From contig QLIY01000244.1 of assembly GCA_003260075.1 (NCBI GenBank), positions 119,762 through 183,761 of the forward strand: a stretch of DNA of 64,000 bases, given 5' to 3'. The stretch's first letter is position 1; every line of letters begins with the position of its first letter. This DNA is from Phallusia mammillata. Lineage: Eukaryota; Chordata; Ascidiacea; Phlebobranchia; Ascidiidae. The position numbers and the translations under genes are program-made. Positions 35,901 to 46,460 of this stretch are shown piece after piece. The notes beneath the pieces were generated by a model that was not told the origin of the DNA, searched no databases, and saw only the letters and a program-made list of their open reading frames with translations.

Positions 35901-38463
35901 AATAATAGCATGAAGCAAGTATTTGTTGACATTTTTCAGAAACTGGTACCTCACCCTCCCATACTTCCATTGGCTTAAATCGCACCCCAAGTATTTCATC
36001 GGAAATTTCAAACCCTGGAGCCCTCAACGATCTGCGCAAAAGATTAAATGCCAAGTAAACACAGTTGAAACATAAACTGTTGTGTCACAGCTAAACATAT
36101 ATTAGCATCCACAATTACTGTTGATGTACTTCAAGTACAATGTTATACTTGTACATTTAATTTCTTTAAATCTATAAAGCAGCAACCTGAACAGTTTTCA
36201 TTCATTGCATGGTGAACAGATTATGTAAAACATATTGCACCATACGTTATTTGTAAAAATTTCTAACTTTGAAGCTTGTATAATGGACATTAGTCTCCAA
36301 ATGCCGATTAAAAGCTTGATAACTTTATGAAAACAAAATAATTTCAACTAACCAAACCTTTTTATGCAGGATGCAAAATGTTAGTGAAAATGTGGAGGAA
36401 AAAGTTGCCAATGCTCTTGGACGCATCAAGTTGACCCACCGTTACCATAACAACAAGCTGGTGGTGGTTGTTGTGCGAGCTGAGTGAGTACCACAGTTTT
36501 AATCACTTTTACAAACAAACACTTTGCATTGGCAACTGAATTACAGTCTGCCAAAGTGCTTTTAAAATCAACCGGTTATGTGAACCTGCATATAATTTTG
36601 TAGCGGTTCAAATGCTTTAAAAATTGGGTTAGTGTCTATGTGTATGATGTTCTTCTGCATAACAATATAAACTCAGTTGCAATAGCTTCTTTATTTTCTG
36701 TAAGGATAAAAATCTTCTTAAACTTGACCGGCAGCTTTGAGCATTATGTTACCAAGGGGATGACATGGCAGTAAGCAAAAACATAAACCAGTAGTGTCTA
36801 AGTGGAAAAGTAGCAAGCTGTTCTTTTGTGCAAAAAGACAAACTTTCTTGCATTTACATTATCACAATGCAACACACCATTTTTGTTAAGTAAATATTCT
36901 GCCATTTAGATCGTAAATAGTCAGAATTTCTATGCTAATTTAGAATATCTGATTTGTTCAGAAATCTTATAGTGTGTGATGTGGATAATGAAACATCGGA
37001 TCCCTATGTTCGGATTTATCTGAACAATGATAAAGGCAAACGAAAGAAAACCAGAGTGATCAAGAACAACCTGGATCCTGTCTACGACCAGAAGTATGTA
37101 AAATAACTATAACACTTTTATGATTTGGCGAAACAAATTTCTACTTAAAGCCATGCTTTGTAATCTAACTTAGACTTAATTGCAATTAGAAGTAAGTATG
37201 AAGCTTGACATATACAAGTAGAAACTTTAGGAAAAGTTTTCTGGACTTGCAACGCACCAGCAAATACAAGTTAATGAGAAAACTTGTTACTGAAGTTGTG
37301 TTTATTGATACAACAACAAAAAGCAACGAAACGAAACTGTTCGGCGACGCCCTTGGAAAAATTGAAACAACGCACCAGGGCGTCGCAGCACACAGTTTGA
37401 GAACTACTGAGCTACTTAAAAAAAAACGTCAAATGTCAAATTGGGCCATGTGGCTGTCATAAGAGTCTGTTAATTAAAGACTATGTGATTTGCTCAAATC
37501 CACTGCTTAGTTAACTATAATGTATTTCTATAGTACTTTGAATTTTTTTGGGTTACAGGCTTGAGTTTGATGCTCCCTTGAGAGAACTTACTCATGGGAA
37601 ACTCAATGTTACAGTGAAAAATCAAACAGGTTTTCTCTCATCTGAGAAGGTTTTGATGGGCCAGGTGACAATTGATTTGTCTGCAACTGACTTGAACCAA
37701 CCAACAACACAATGGTCAGTGCATAAAGTAGTTAATGTTCATAACGTAGTAATGTTGCAACAACAAGCTGTTGCTGCCAGGCATAACATATAAATGAGTA
37801 TTGCTCTTCCGGCAGTTTTATCATAATAATCAATGTTTTGACATTCCATACGAGACGCCTTTATCAGGAAATGACATATATATCTAACTAGGTCTGAGAC
37901 AAAGTCCTACAACAGTTTTTCTCAAGTCCACAGTCACCTTCGGACATACAATATTTTTTAATCTCTACTGTTAATCTGTGAATATTTATGTTTAGGCACA
38001 ATAGTTCAAGACCATAAAGGGTTGAAAAACACTAGTCATATCACATTTACAATGTCCACAATTTTTATTGCTTGTCTGGATGGGATTTGATTGATAGCAA
38101 TGTAAAATTTGCTAAAAAACGGTTTGAGGTATTTGAATTCACACAAAAACCTAAAGTTATGTTGTAGATTTGGTGTAGTTTGCCAATAAAGTCAATCATC
38201 AAGTTTGAATTTCCCCTTCTCTCAGCTTACAAGGATGTTTTGTGCGTTGCATTAGCAATAATGGTCTCTATTAGATTGAAAATCCATAACTTTGAGGCTA
38301 AATAATCAGATGACCGAATGACCCAAAGTGAAACTTAAAACAACAATTTAGGTACCATTGACTAATACAATTTCCCGTCGCATGTACATGAACTACCACA
38401 AGAGTATGTTAAATTGCAAATGCTTTATGTAGGTATGCACTTCAGTTAATGGAAGATACTTGA
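17048..38463 (+). CDS. ESYT2: Extended synaptotagmin (E-Syt), complete
   Basis: Twenty-three exons give 845 aa in one frame: 17048-17232, 18028-18137, 18333-18391, 18915-19004, 21236-21337, 22503-22657, 23506-23662, 24176-24352, 26198-26300, 28770-28932, 29675-29723, 29793-29882, 30329-30388, 30605-30682, 31631-31717, 33705-33854, 34140-34224, 34869-34958, 35940-36054, 36370-36483, 36962-37093, 37559-37714, 38433-38463. Residues about 77-110 are the hydrophobic ER hairpin. The SMP lipid-transfer domain runs from about 148 to 345 (PGIDGLLRGAVVD, exon 8). C2A starts at GVVRIHVIEAKNL, with acidic loop residues in GGGSDPF and FDDDGPL. C2B has VWEENF but few loop acids. A Ser/Thr-rich linker precedes C2C (ENLIVCDVDNETSDPYVRI), whose basic patch KGKRKKT is the usual PI(4,5)P2 contact. 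The protein ends TTQWYALQLMEDT. The family tethers ER to plasma membrane and moves lipids. It is the pre-vertebrate-type single E-Syt, closest by eye to ESYT2/3. Confidence 0.92.
17838..17926. repeat. G89 tract in E-Syt intron 1
   Basis: An 89-base pure G run with no repeated sequence on its two sides. Unlike the G10 junctions this behaves like a gap of positive estimated length that has been filled with G. Both strands read open through it (poly-Gly or poly-Pro), which is meaningless. Confidence 0.7.
18231..18285 (+). pseudogene. Truncated duplicate of E-Syt exon 3 ending in G10
   Basis: The first 45 bases of exon 3 with its upstream intron (from about 18187) appear here, run into G10 (18276-18285), and then restart complete at 18333. 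The two intron flanks differ at several bases (for example AAATAATTG against AAATTCTTC), as alleles would. Including this copy would shift the frame, so only 18333-18391 is used. Confidence 0.75.
18430..18912 (+). repeat. Diverged internal repeats and a relic exon-6 start
   Basis: Intron 3 of E-Syt contains three related stretches with the core CAGTTTTT..ACAACAAA..AACATTTTTCATT, near 18440, 18690 and 18865; the last leads into the acceptor of exon 4. Separately, about 18757-18828 matches the intron/exon start of exon 6 (GTCCAAAAATCTATTCAAAA, as at 21985 and 22503) but decays after about 35 exon bases. It lies about 3.7 kb upstream of the real exon and would not splice in frame. Confidence 0.5.
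19860..20600. repeat. Two overlap duplications in E-Syt intron 4
   Basis: About 19880-20024 recurs at about 20040-20190 around a run of 14 G (20025-20038). About 20358-20453 recurs at about 20465-20582 around G10 (20454-20463), where the second copy also carries a short internal repeat. No coding sequence is affected. Confidence 0.65.
21101..22900 (+). repeat. Shuffled overlap copies around E-Syt exons 5-6
   Basis: Six G10-12 tracts (21491-21500, 21640-21649, 22068-22077, 22203-22212, 22456-22467 and neighbours) separate fragments that each have a partner elsewhere in this 1.8 kb. The exon-5 upstream intron (21121-21240) recurs at 22078-22202. The exon-6 start (21958-22067) recurs complete at 22468-22580. 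The exon-6 downstream intron (22213-22455) recurs at 22665-22900. The order is interleaved rather than simple tandem. Real exons are 21236-21337 and 22503-22657; the other copies are truncated. Confidence 0.7.
27975..28065. repeat. Dispersed repeat with CCTATACAGGTCGCCTTCATCAGG core
   Basis: A motif of the form 'ATTTCGACGTCC-TATACAGGTCGCC-TTCATCAGG-ATAAATAA' occurs here and, diverged, at about 29400-29480, 30750-30805, 37830-37880 and 59550-59600. Such 'fallen in one cluster' motifs are common ends of short interspersed elements in invertebrates. No open frame accompanies it. Confidence 0.45.
32510..32581 (+). CDS. Candidate alternative cassette exon of E-Syt (24 aa, basic)
   Basis: Between exons 15 and 16 an acceptor (TGTAG, ending 32509) is followed by 72 bases, open in phase 0, then a GT (32582-32583). 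Both neighbouring exon borders are also phase 0, so inclusion adds 24 residues without a frameshift: LKDKRRINNMVKASVRVFNK and four more ending in Lys. The segment is clearly richer in G and C than the surrounding intron. It would insert nine or so basic residues into C2B next to a membrane-facing loop. The weak donor (GTTTCG) and the acceptor without a long pyrimidine tract argue for optional use or for chance. Confidence 0.45.
34436..34840 (-). mobile_element. tRNA-derived SINE, broken by G tracts
   Basis: The minus strand at 34448-34475 contains a perfect tRNA T-arm/B-box (GGTTCGAATCCC) but no complete cloverleaf; it is cut by G10 (34481-34490). The 3' part of the same family follows at about 34690-34840, with G11 at 34715-34725, and ends in CTTCAGGGCTGATCCCAGTATG and ATTCATCTTA on the plus strand. 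The same tail and tRNA head occur together at 47990-48310, which defines the family. The element lies in E-Syt intron 17. Confidence 0.6.
37205..37480. mobile_element. hAT-like remnant in E-Syt intron 21
   Basis: An open frame of about 85 codons ends near a right-end-like sequence (CAGTTTGAGAACTACTG, about 37391-37407). That terminus matches hAT short elements. The frame itself is not recognised as transposase. Confidence 0.35.
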
Positions 38464-39850
38464 AGCAAGTTGCACTTTAATTTGCCGCACTTCATGTTCC
38501 ATTGTCAACGACATGTCCACTGGATGTTTATTTTGATGCTACATCGTATATTCTGTTGCAAATTTGCACTCTGTTGCTGATTGATTTAAGTATTAAAGTG
38601 CGAATAAGCCACTGAATCTGTAAACATGTTTAATACTTCGAATATTTTTTTTACGTTTTAAGGTTGCTATTAGATATTTTCTGTAACTACAAATAATAGT
38701 GTTTATTTTTGGTAACTTTTTTCCGGAAAATGCTGTTTTTTATCCTAAAACCACATAAACAGGGTATAATGTTACAGCTATGAGGTTTATTATATGTGTT
38801 CCATGTTTATTTAATTGCCTTTGTATAACATTTGTGCTAATCCAATTAGGGCTATATTCATGATAACTGAGTACTTAACACAATAGGTGCCTTGATATGT
38901 GCTACTAACAGTTGTTTTGCAAAAACGTTTTAAAAACTACAACAATAATGGCTTGCATCACAAAAATTTTTGAACAGTGCCAATTCATATTTTGACAAAC
39001 CATTGGAATTGTAAATGCTAACGTTTGTATGATTTCTGTATAGTTTATGTTCAAACATAGGTTAAGGTAACAAATTATCTGTTTTCTGACTGAATTAAGC
39101 TAAGAAATGAAACATACGCTGAATCACTGTGCTTGACTGATTGGAACGGTGAAAATTTGTTTATCAGTTTTATCTTGGTGTTATTTGTTCTGTTTAAAGT
39201 TACTGATTGTCCTGTTTTACTGCGGTTCACTCACCCCATTTTAGGCGGCATAATTCTAGCACTTAATCTGGATGTAAAAGATATGATTCTAGGCTATACA
39301 TTTTGGCTCTGTAAAATAAAAACTTTACTTAAACTTGACTATTTTTTTGGAATTTGTTTATCATTGTTTTTTATATTTCATTAATATCTTCAACATATAG
39401 TGCTAAACCTTTTTTCTTTGTTGTATCCATTGCCACTTATAAATTTTGCCTGGTGATTATTGTGCTTCTCTGTAAACCCATACACAAACTGATGTGTGGT
39501 TGCTAAGCAACAGTTATATATGTCGTACTTACCAATGGCAGAGAAAACAATTCCCTTGTATCTGTATCACACACTGCTGACTGCCTAGTGTACTAATATT
39601 GAGCAAATGGTGTTTTAATCACAACAATATTGCCATAACATTACCTGTCTCATACTTGCTCCTGTATAAAGAGAAGAGTAAAATTAACAGTTATACCTTG
39701 TTGTTTTTTTCATTTTGAATTGTTGGATAAACTCTATAATGTGTAATGTGTGCCTGCATAATGTAATTTTTCATCGTTAAATGCTGTATAGTTTAACTGA
39801 TTTGCTTTACAATTTCTATTCTTTACCAATAAACTGATTTCTGTTTAACT
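38464..39850 (+). other. E-Syt 3' untranslated region and tail-to-tail end
   Basis: After the TGA at 38461-38463 there is no further gene on either strand until the stop codon of the next gene at 39924. A canonical AATAAA at 39828-39833 is the probable polyadenylation signal, making a long 3' UTR of about 1.4 kb. On the minus strand ATTAAA at about 39863-39868 could serve the converging gene, so the two transcripts nearly touch or overlap. Confidence 0.5.
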
Positions 39851-39923
39851 GACACACAAGGAAAAATTTAATCAACAAAAAATCGTCGAATTCTGACATT
39901 TCATTGAACAAGCGAACTGCAAA

Positions 39924-42900
39924 CTAACAAAAAGATATTTCTGTGCCATCCACATCAAAAAGATTGAAGAAATAATCATCGTCAGTCTCCGAACCATTTC
40001 CGATAATTTTCTGTGCCAAAACAGATATAAAGTAAATGCAAAGAATGAAGGTATACAACCTAAACCCCACATAACAAAGTGACCCTATTTTGTCGCTAAT
40101 GAACAACACTTACTATTCTGACCAGCATTTTAAAACTTGAAGGGAAGAATTTTCTTTAATTAGTTCATGTGGTTTGCAAATAGACATTAGCTCTGGGAAT
40201 ATAACCTGTGAAGTTGACAAATGGCCCAACTTTAAATCTACTGTGTAGTCTTTTCAAGAGAAATGAAAATGCTTGGAACTGTTAAGTGAAGATTTCGTCA
40301 ATAAAGGTTGGGATTCACCGAGTTAATGTAACAGCATTGTTATGCCAAACAAAAACTTTGTCTATTTATTTGTCGGCACCTACACCTTACTGGGGGTTGC
40401 ATTAGTTTTTCCAGAGTCATATTTGCATTGTCTTTTAGTAGCAAATAGTATTCTAAAAAACATTCCTTACTTTTGATGGTACCATTAGCAGACCAGGAGA
40501 GCAAATGGAAGTAGCTTCCTCTTTCTAAATACAAAAAAGTAGTAAATAAAGATTTACAGTTTTACTTTGACAAGTATCTTAGCGACATACAACCTGGTTG
40601 TTTTCAAGGTGCCTTTCGTTGCTGCAAAGCAAAGATATTTTTTAATTGCAAAGAATATGAAAACAATTGAAATCACACTTTAAAGCATCTACCTAAAGGG
40701 GTGCACTGCTCTGGATATGGACGCACCACTGCTTCCACAGTTCATCACAGTTTTTTGTTTTCGTCCTACCTGCAATTAAAGTGCATTTATTTTAAGTAAA
40801 GCTGCCGATACATGTACCAAAAGGCCAATAAGTTTCACAACTCATCCAATTGAAATTGAAATACAAAGGATTTTTACATACCCTTGGTTTTCTGGTCTTT
40901 CGGTTTGTCTTTTTTGTTTTGAAATTTTCTTTGTCATTAAAGTCCGTTGCATAACATTGGTAGTCATCATCAATCTAAACATTTGAAAAAGCATGTTATC
41001 TGACAGTGCAAAATAAATCCCTCAGCTAACACTACCTGTCCTGGAAAACTCCTTTCCTCGTTGAACTGATGCTGATACTTTGTGCTTTGTCTGGTTAAAG
41101 CATTTGTTATTGTTTAAAATTTTCTATCTGTTAAAAAATCATCTGGCTATACTTCACACCTGTGTTTAGGGGCATAGGGCACATAATCATGCTGTTTGGT
41201 CTCTGGATTTCTGTTATGTTTGCCGACAGAAGGTTGTTGCACTGGAAATACATAACATGTGCTCATATTTATGTAGAATTAAAAGGTGAAGTATAAGTAG
41301 TTGTTTAAAAAACTCGCTAGACAGACTGTTGCTATCATGAATATACAACAGGTATACATATGTTTGACACCCTTATGCTATAAACGAACAATGTTCTGGG
41401 CTATAGCTGTAAAATATTTGCCTAATGTTTTACACTGAATTGGCTTACACCTTTGCAGACCCAGTGGTGCCTTACTTATAATACAGTTTCAAAATTGAAA
41501 ACCCTTTAAAAAAATACATGTGGTAAAGGGCTGCACCTAATGTTATGCACTGCCTCAAATTTAACCCACCAACAAACGGAACAACTTCTGGGCGAAGTTA
41601 TAATAAAGCTACAGACTAGTAACCATATTACAGTACCTGTAGGTGAAAAACAGGTTTGGGATTCCTTAGCAGTAAAGATTCTTGGTGAATATTGAGTTGC
41701 CATTTCTGTGCAAATTGGTTTTTGGTTACAAAGATGCTCTTTTAGCACAAGAACATCTTGTCTCCAGCATTCCTTAACAACAAAGTCAGAACTGGTTACA
41801 TCTTGACTAATACTAATGGGAATCTTGTTTATTACAACTGTAAAACATTGCATGTGAATTATGTTGACATTGTGAAGCATACTTTTCTATGAAAAGATTT
41901 AAAACATTAGGTATATTCAAGTACAAAAAAGCTAGGTCAACTTGAACATTTGCAATTCAGATTTCATCACTGTTTGCGCTATTACAGGGCTTATATAAAA
42001 TTTTCCCTAACAGTTTAATACCTGTACAGCAGATACCATAGATGCCTCATGTTCTGCTATTGATTTTTGATGATTTTCAAACTGTTTTTCCAGAGCTTGT
42101 AATTTTTCCAAGCATGCTTCCAAGTTTGTGTCCAATTTTTTCATCTAAAACAAAACAACTCTACTTACAGGCATATTAAACTGTTTGCTTTTCAAGATAA
42201 CATACCTGTATATTGTTATTTTCCACTAGTTTGTCAATAGAGATATCTTCAGCCAGTTTCTGAACTGTAGTTAAAGGAAAGATAAACAGAGAGGTGGTAG
42301 TGTATTTTAGTAATTGGAGTTTCTTATTGCACTTACATTTTGCTATCAAAGTTGCAGTCTGAGCTTCTTGTTTTTCATTCAATTGTGTAGCCATCATGTT
42401 TGCCTCTTCACAACATTGTTTAGCAGACAACAGAAAGTTTTGCAGCATTTCCCTGCACACAATAGCAAGTATGTCGTTTAAATGTTATTACATGAACAAC
42501 CATTTCTATTGGATTCATCTTGCTTTGTGCTTTTATCCTGATGTATGGTTTTCATACCTTTATGGCCATAAATTACACTATTTCAGAGTGATTTACATGG
42601 CATAAAATTCAAATAGCATAAGATATATATAAGGATTGTGTTTAGGTTGACTTAAACTAATACAATCTAACCTTTCCTCTTTTTCTTTGGCAACCTTCTC
42701 AGCCTCTTCGATGTACTGTCTGTAATCAGGTTTCATGTCTGAATCCATGGAATAAAAACCTGATCGACTCCAGGGGGCATTTGGATTTCTCTTTGGTTTA
42801 AAGCTGGGTGCTCTTGGATTCCAACTACAGCTTTCCTGCAAGTAATAAAAAAGTTGAAGAAAACTGAACGGATATTGCACATGACAATCCATATTAACAG

Positions 42901-43519
42901 ACTTTATTTTTATTCCAAAGTAAAAGGAAACGGTTCAATTGAAAAGAAACCTGTGATTGCGATGAAGGAAAATTTTGGGAATCATCCATCATTTGTGAAT
43001 CGCTTGGTGTAGACAACTCACTGCTTATATTAAATGCCATTTGATCATTCATCTTTTTGGCCCTCTGTTCCTTCTGTACAAATAATTTTAGAATGAAAAA
43101 TTCACCTCAAAATGTTTGTGCAAATTGTGTTACCCTTTTGCTTTGATACAATTGAAGAGTTTGGTTTGATGAATTGTAGCTGTTCCAGAATGAGCCTTTT
43201 CTAGACGAATTCATTTGAACGTTTGGCTGACCAACTCTATGATAAAACACATGAGCAATTTTGGATGAAAAGGAAGATGCATAAAGTGCGAGCAAAAACG
43301 TTTTTATGTTTGCAAAAGTTGTAAGAATGAATGTGGTATTATAAACTTTGTCTGCATTCATGAATGCATGAATTGTGCACAATGGAATGCACAACTTCAT
43401 GCGTACGACTAATATTAGCAGTTATATATTTTAAAACAGCGGTTATCAGTTATAGTAATAGTAAAAGGCACTCACCCAAAGTTTGAATTAAAAAAGGAGT
43501 TAATTTTGCGCTGAGACAT
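39924..43519 (-). CDS. Candidate IHO1/Mer2-like coiled-coil protein with PIP box
   Basis: Fifteen exons keep one frame to 485 aa plus TAG: 43519-43476, 43236-43134, 43073-42951, 42835-42672, 42452-42337, 42264-42206, 42144-42022, 41886-41637, 41241-41160, 41090-41036, 40974-40882, 40769-40693, 40621-40594, 40524-40471, 40010-39924. Residues 3-10 (QRKINSFF) match the PCNA-interacting PIP box Qxx(I/L/M)xxFF exactly. Then come short Ser/Asn/Gln-rich motifs (SFWNSYNSSNQT, SDSQMMDDSQNF), a charged coiled coil at about 135-244 (EEAEKVAKEKEER, EMLQNFLLSAKQC), a basic disordered region, and an acidic C-terminus with SETDDDYFFNLFD. This order resembles IHO1 (CCDC36; 582 aa in human, from memory), the HORMAD1 partner that helps start meiotic DNA breaks. 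Sequence identity is low, so the assignment is tentative; a PIP-bearing coiled-coil repair factor is the alternative. Splicing itself is well supported. Confidence 0.6.
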
Positions 43520-44087
43520 GACTCTTTTGATTTTACGTAACTTTAAACTATTTCCTGTAAACAGCAGCTAACTGTCTTTGCAGCAGTTGTCACGTGACCC
43601 AATCGTCTGTTCGGCAGAAAACAATAACAACAAATCCTCAAAGTTTTTGAATATCGTTTGATGTTTGTTGATGTCAAAAATATGTACCTTGCTTATCTCA
43701 ATAGCAATCTTTCTTTATTGTTGAGATTTAACAAAAATCATTCTTCAGGCGTCATTTAAACATGTAGGATCTAATTTGGTGAAACGCATCAGGCTAATCA
43801 GTGCCGTCGCGTTTTGCTGGTGGCTGGTTTGCGGGCAAGTCGATCAGGCTACTGGCAACGAGCAATTTAACAGCAAAAACACTTTACGGAGTTGCTTGTG
43901 TGTGCTAAAGTTGAAGTTGTGATGGTTAAATCAATAAAAGTTATAGGTTAGGCTACTCTAAATAGATTGGTTAACCATGTGAGTTTGTAGTAGGCTGTGT
44001 TACAATTATGATGATAAATTTATGATTGGCATTTATGATTTGGCATTTAACATGTAACAAGAAGTATGTCTGACACCACCAGGAAAC
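43520..44087. promoter_or_regulatory. Bidirectional intergenic promoter region
   Basis: Only 568 bases separate the minus-strand ATG at 43519 from the plus-strand ATG of the small gene at 44088, so both probably share one promoter region. No TATA box was recognised on either strand. Confidence 0.4.
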
Positions 44088-44953
44088 ATGTCATGGAATG
44101 TATCATGTGATTCTGGAAGAAAATCTCAACGGTTTCAAGGCAGGTTAGTAGTCTAGGCTACTTAAGCTCCACTAGGCTAGGGTAGGCTATATTAGGCCTT
44201 AGCCTTGCTAGCCTATGTGTTTTGAACGGAAAGTGAATTATTTTCATAACTCCGACATGGTGCGTACTGTGTTTAGATACATATACGCCTGACTGTAGTG
44301 CCGCCCCTAAACAAAACTTTTAGCTTTTAGCTGACTTTGCTGGTCCTACATACACAATTCTAACTAAAGCTGTAATGCACATTTTTAACTTCCAGTATCC
44401 ACACAATGAAACCTGTTTTTAAAAGAGTTTTTTGGCGCTTGCTAATGTTTGCAGCCTTAGAGCTTCTATTTCATCCACGTTTTTTCGTGCTTTTTTAACT
44501 TGACTCCCATACGCAATCTGCCCTTTTTTGCAAACCATGTTACACAATTATGTAACCGCAGAGAAACTGTGGGTTCAGTTGTTAAATTATAAAGGTAGCC
44601 AAGTTTGACGCATGGGCGAAAGCGTATTTTATGAAACACATCTGGCTAATCAGCGTATTTTGCTGGAGGCCGGTTTACGGGCGTAGGCAAGGCTACAAAA
44701 CATTTGCGACAGGGACTCAAGTCCAAAGCGTTTTTCAAGTTAATAGTTTCCCATGTGCGTGCAAGCAAGGCAGAAACTTTATGGCAATCCTGCTTGTCCT
44801 GAAGCAGCACGACATACCAATGATGAAATTACGGCGTTTGATAAGTTACTGTATTATGTTTTTGTTAGGGTGATCGATATGATTGGCACTAAACTTGGAA
44901 AAGAAAGTGCGACTGACCGACGCCAGAAGCAGGAAATTGTTAGGATAAGATAA
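44088..44953 (+). CDS. Small two-exon protein of 79 aa, unrecognised
   Basis: Exon 44088-44143 (MSWNVSCDSGRKSQRFQG, phase 2 out, donor GTTAGT) joins 44770-44953 in frame and ends with TAA. The second exon reads RQKLYGNPACPEAARHTNDE and then a mixed hydrophobic and charged stretch (FDKLLYYVFVRVIDMIG) and a basic tail. An AATAAA at 45121-45126 follows at a suitable distance. The acceptor (GCAAGCAAG) is ambiguous because two AGs lie four bases apart, and only the second keeps the frame. I do not recognise the family. The composition and the polyadenylation signal argue for a real gene, but an extra exon could be missing. Confidence 0.4.
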
Positions 44954-45120
44954 AGTATACGAGAACAGGAATTTAGAAATAAGTTAACCTTTTTATGTTA
45001 GCTAATAAGTGCTCATTTGTACATGTCAAAAGCTGCATGGTTTGTCATGCCTTTCCTTTAATAATTAGTAGTCCTAATCAATATTTTAACATATGCCTAT
45101 TGTATTTTGGAACCATAGCT

Positions 45121-45126
45121 AATAAA
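45121..45126 (+). promoter_or_regulatory. Polyadenylation signal AATAAA
   Basis: Canonical signal about 170 bases beyond the stop of the 79-aa gene on the plus strand. Confidence 0.5.
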
Positions 45127-45298
45127 TATACTTTGGAACACTTTTAGCCGAATTTTCGTGCGTAACCTATTAATGCATTGAAATCAGCGTGTATGCTACC
45201 TAATACACGAAAGGCCTTAATATATAACGAATGTTTTTACCCGTCGCAACTCGACGATTCTTACAACTTGTCTTTGCCCTCAGTCGGCTATCGTTGCC

Positions 45299-45388
45299 AT
45301 GGCAACGAGGAACGACGTGAAGGAGATAAACATGGCAGATTGGGAGGAAGGAACACCAAAAGCAGAAACCAATAAAAGTTATTCTTCG
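45299..45388 (+). CDS. Possible orphan first coding exon (30 aa)
   Basis: ATG at 45299 lies in a strong start context (GCCATGG). A frame of 30 codons (MATRNDVKEINMADWEEGTP and ten more) reaches a good donor, GTAAGT, at 45389. A second ATG in frame at 45332 would give a 19-aa start. No convincing phase-0 acceptor and following exon was found downstream on this strand before the minus-strand array. It may be the start of a gene whose remainder lies in the G63 gap at 45756-45818, or further off. Confidence 0.3.
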
Positions 45389-45591
45389 GTAAGTTTTGTA
45401 ACTGTTTAATTTCCTTCGGCCATCGTACTTTGTAAGCTGGCTTATCTTCCAGGCCAGTGGTTCTTAACCGAGGTTCGATCGAACCCCAGGGGTTCAATAT
45501 ACTCGTTTTTGTCAAAGTTTATGGTATATAGTCGCTAAAAACGGCAATTTGTATTCGCTCAATATCAAAACACTGGAAGGTTAAACTTAGG

Positions 45592-45754
45592 CAGGGGTGT
45601 TTTAAACTGCTCTAAACAGTTTTTGTGGTATTAAAAAGAGTATTACCAGCCTAATAACCATATGTGTCAGACATTTTGTACGCCTATTGTATGCCAACAA
45701 TACAGGTACCACAATATAGATTATGACATCATAAACACTTAAGACTGATCTCCT

Positions 45755-45819
<65 letters not shown>

Positions 45820-45966
45820 TTAGTTTGGTTTTTTGGGCGTTATTAGATGGTAAATACATGATATAAACCAAGTATTTTAAAACAAAAATAACCAGGCGAA
45901 TGGCGGCCGTTGGTGAAATAAGAATCTGCGGTGTGGCCGTCCCAGCAAAATGGTTGTGCAACCCTG
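45592..45966. mobile_element. Short hAT-like element containing a G63 tract
   Basis: The left end CAGGGGTGTTTTAAAC (45592) and right end GTTGTGCAACCCTG (ending 45966) are imperfect inverted repeats of hAT type. The flanks AACTTAGG and CACTAAGG are similar but not identical as an 8-bp target duplication. A run of 63 G (45756-45818) lies inside with no repeat on its sides, so it is probably a filled gap. Another hAT-type end, CAGTGGTTCTTAACC, occurs at about 45454. Confidence 0.4.
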
Positions 45967-46460
45967 CACTAAGGTTTTATGTTCTTTTTTTGGCGTAACA
46001 AAGAGCATTGGTCGCATTGTTCGCATGCAGAAAAACAACGAAATTTTGTTGGCAGCAAAAATATATTACTTCATCTTTTTCATGTTTGTGTACATGCAGA
46101 TGCTAAAAATCCAATGCTTCATTTTGGTAAAAACTAAAAATTGCCGTGAAACAAGTTGCTTGTATTATGATGTCAGAATTTAACAAAATGACAACAGTAA
46201 CTGTTGCCACTACCATTGAACAAAAACTAATTATGACCCACCAAACCATCCCACCTGAAGATTTTCTAGTCTGTGCCGTGCCATATGGGAATGCTTGGGA
46301 AACCGGCTTGATTCAGCATCAAGCTTTTAATAGGCCTGGCATACTACTATTTACAGTTTAATACACATTATATTCCACATGATAACTGAATATATATTGC
46401 TATACTGAGTATGTGAAAACGTTACATTTTAAACATTAAAAAAAAACTGTAATATAAGGG

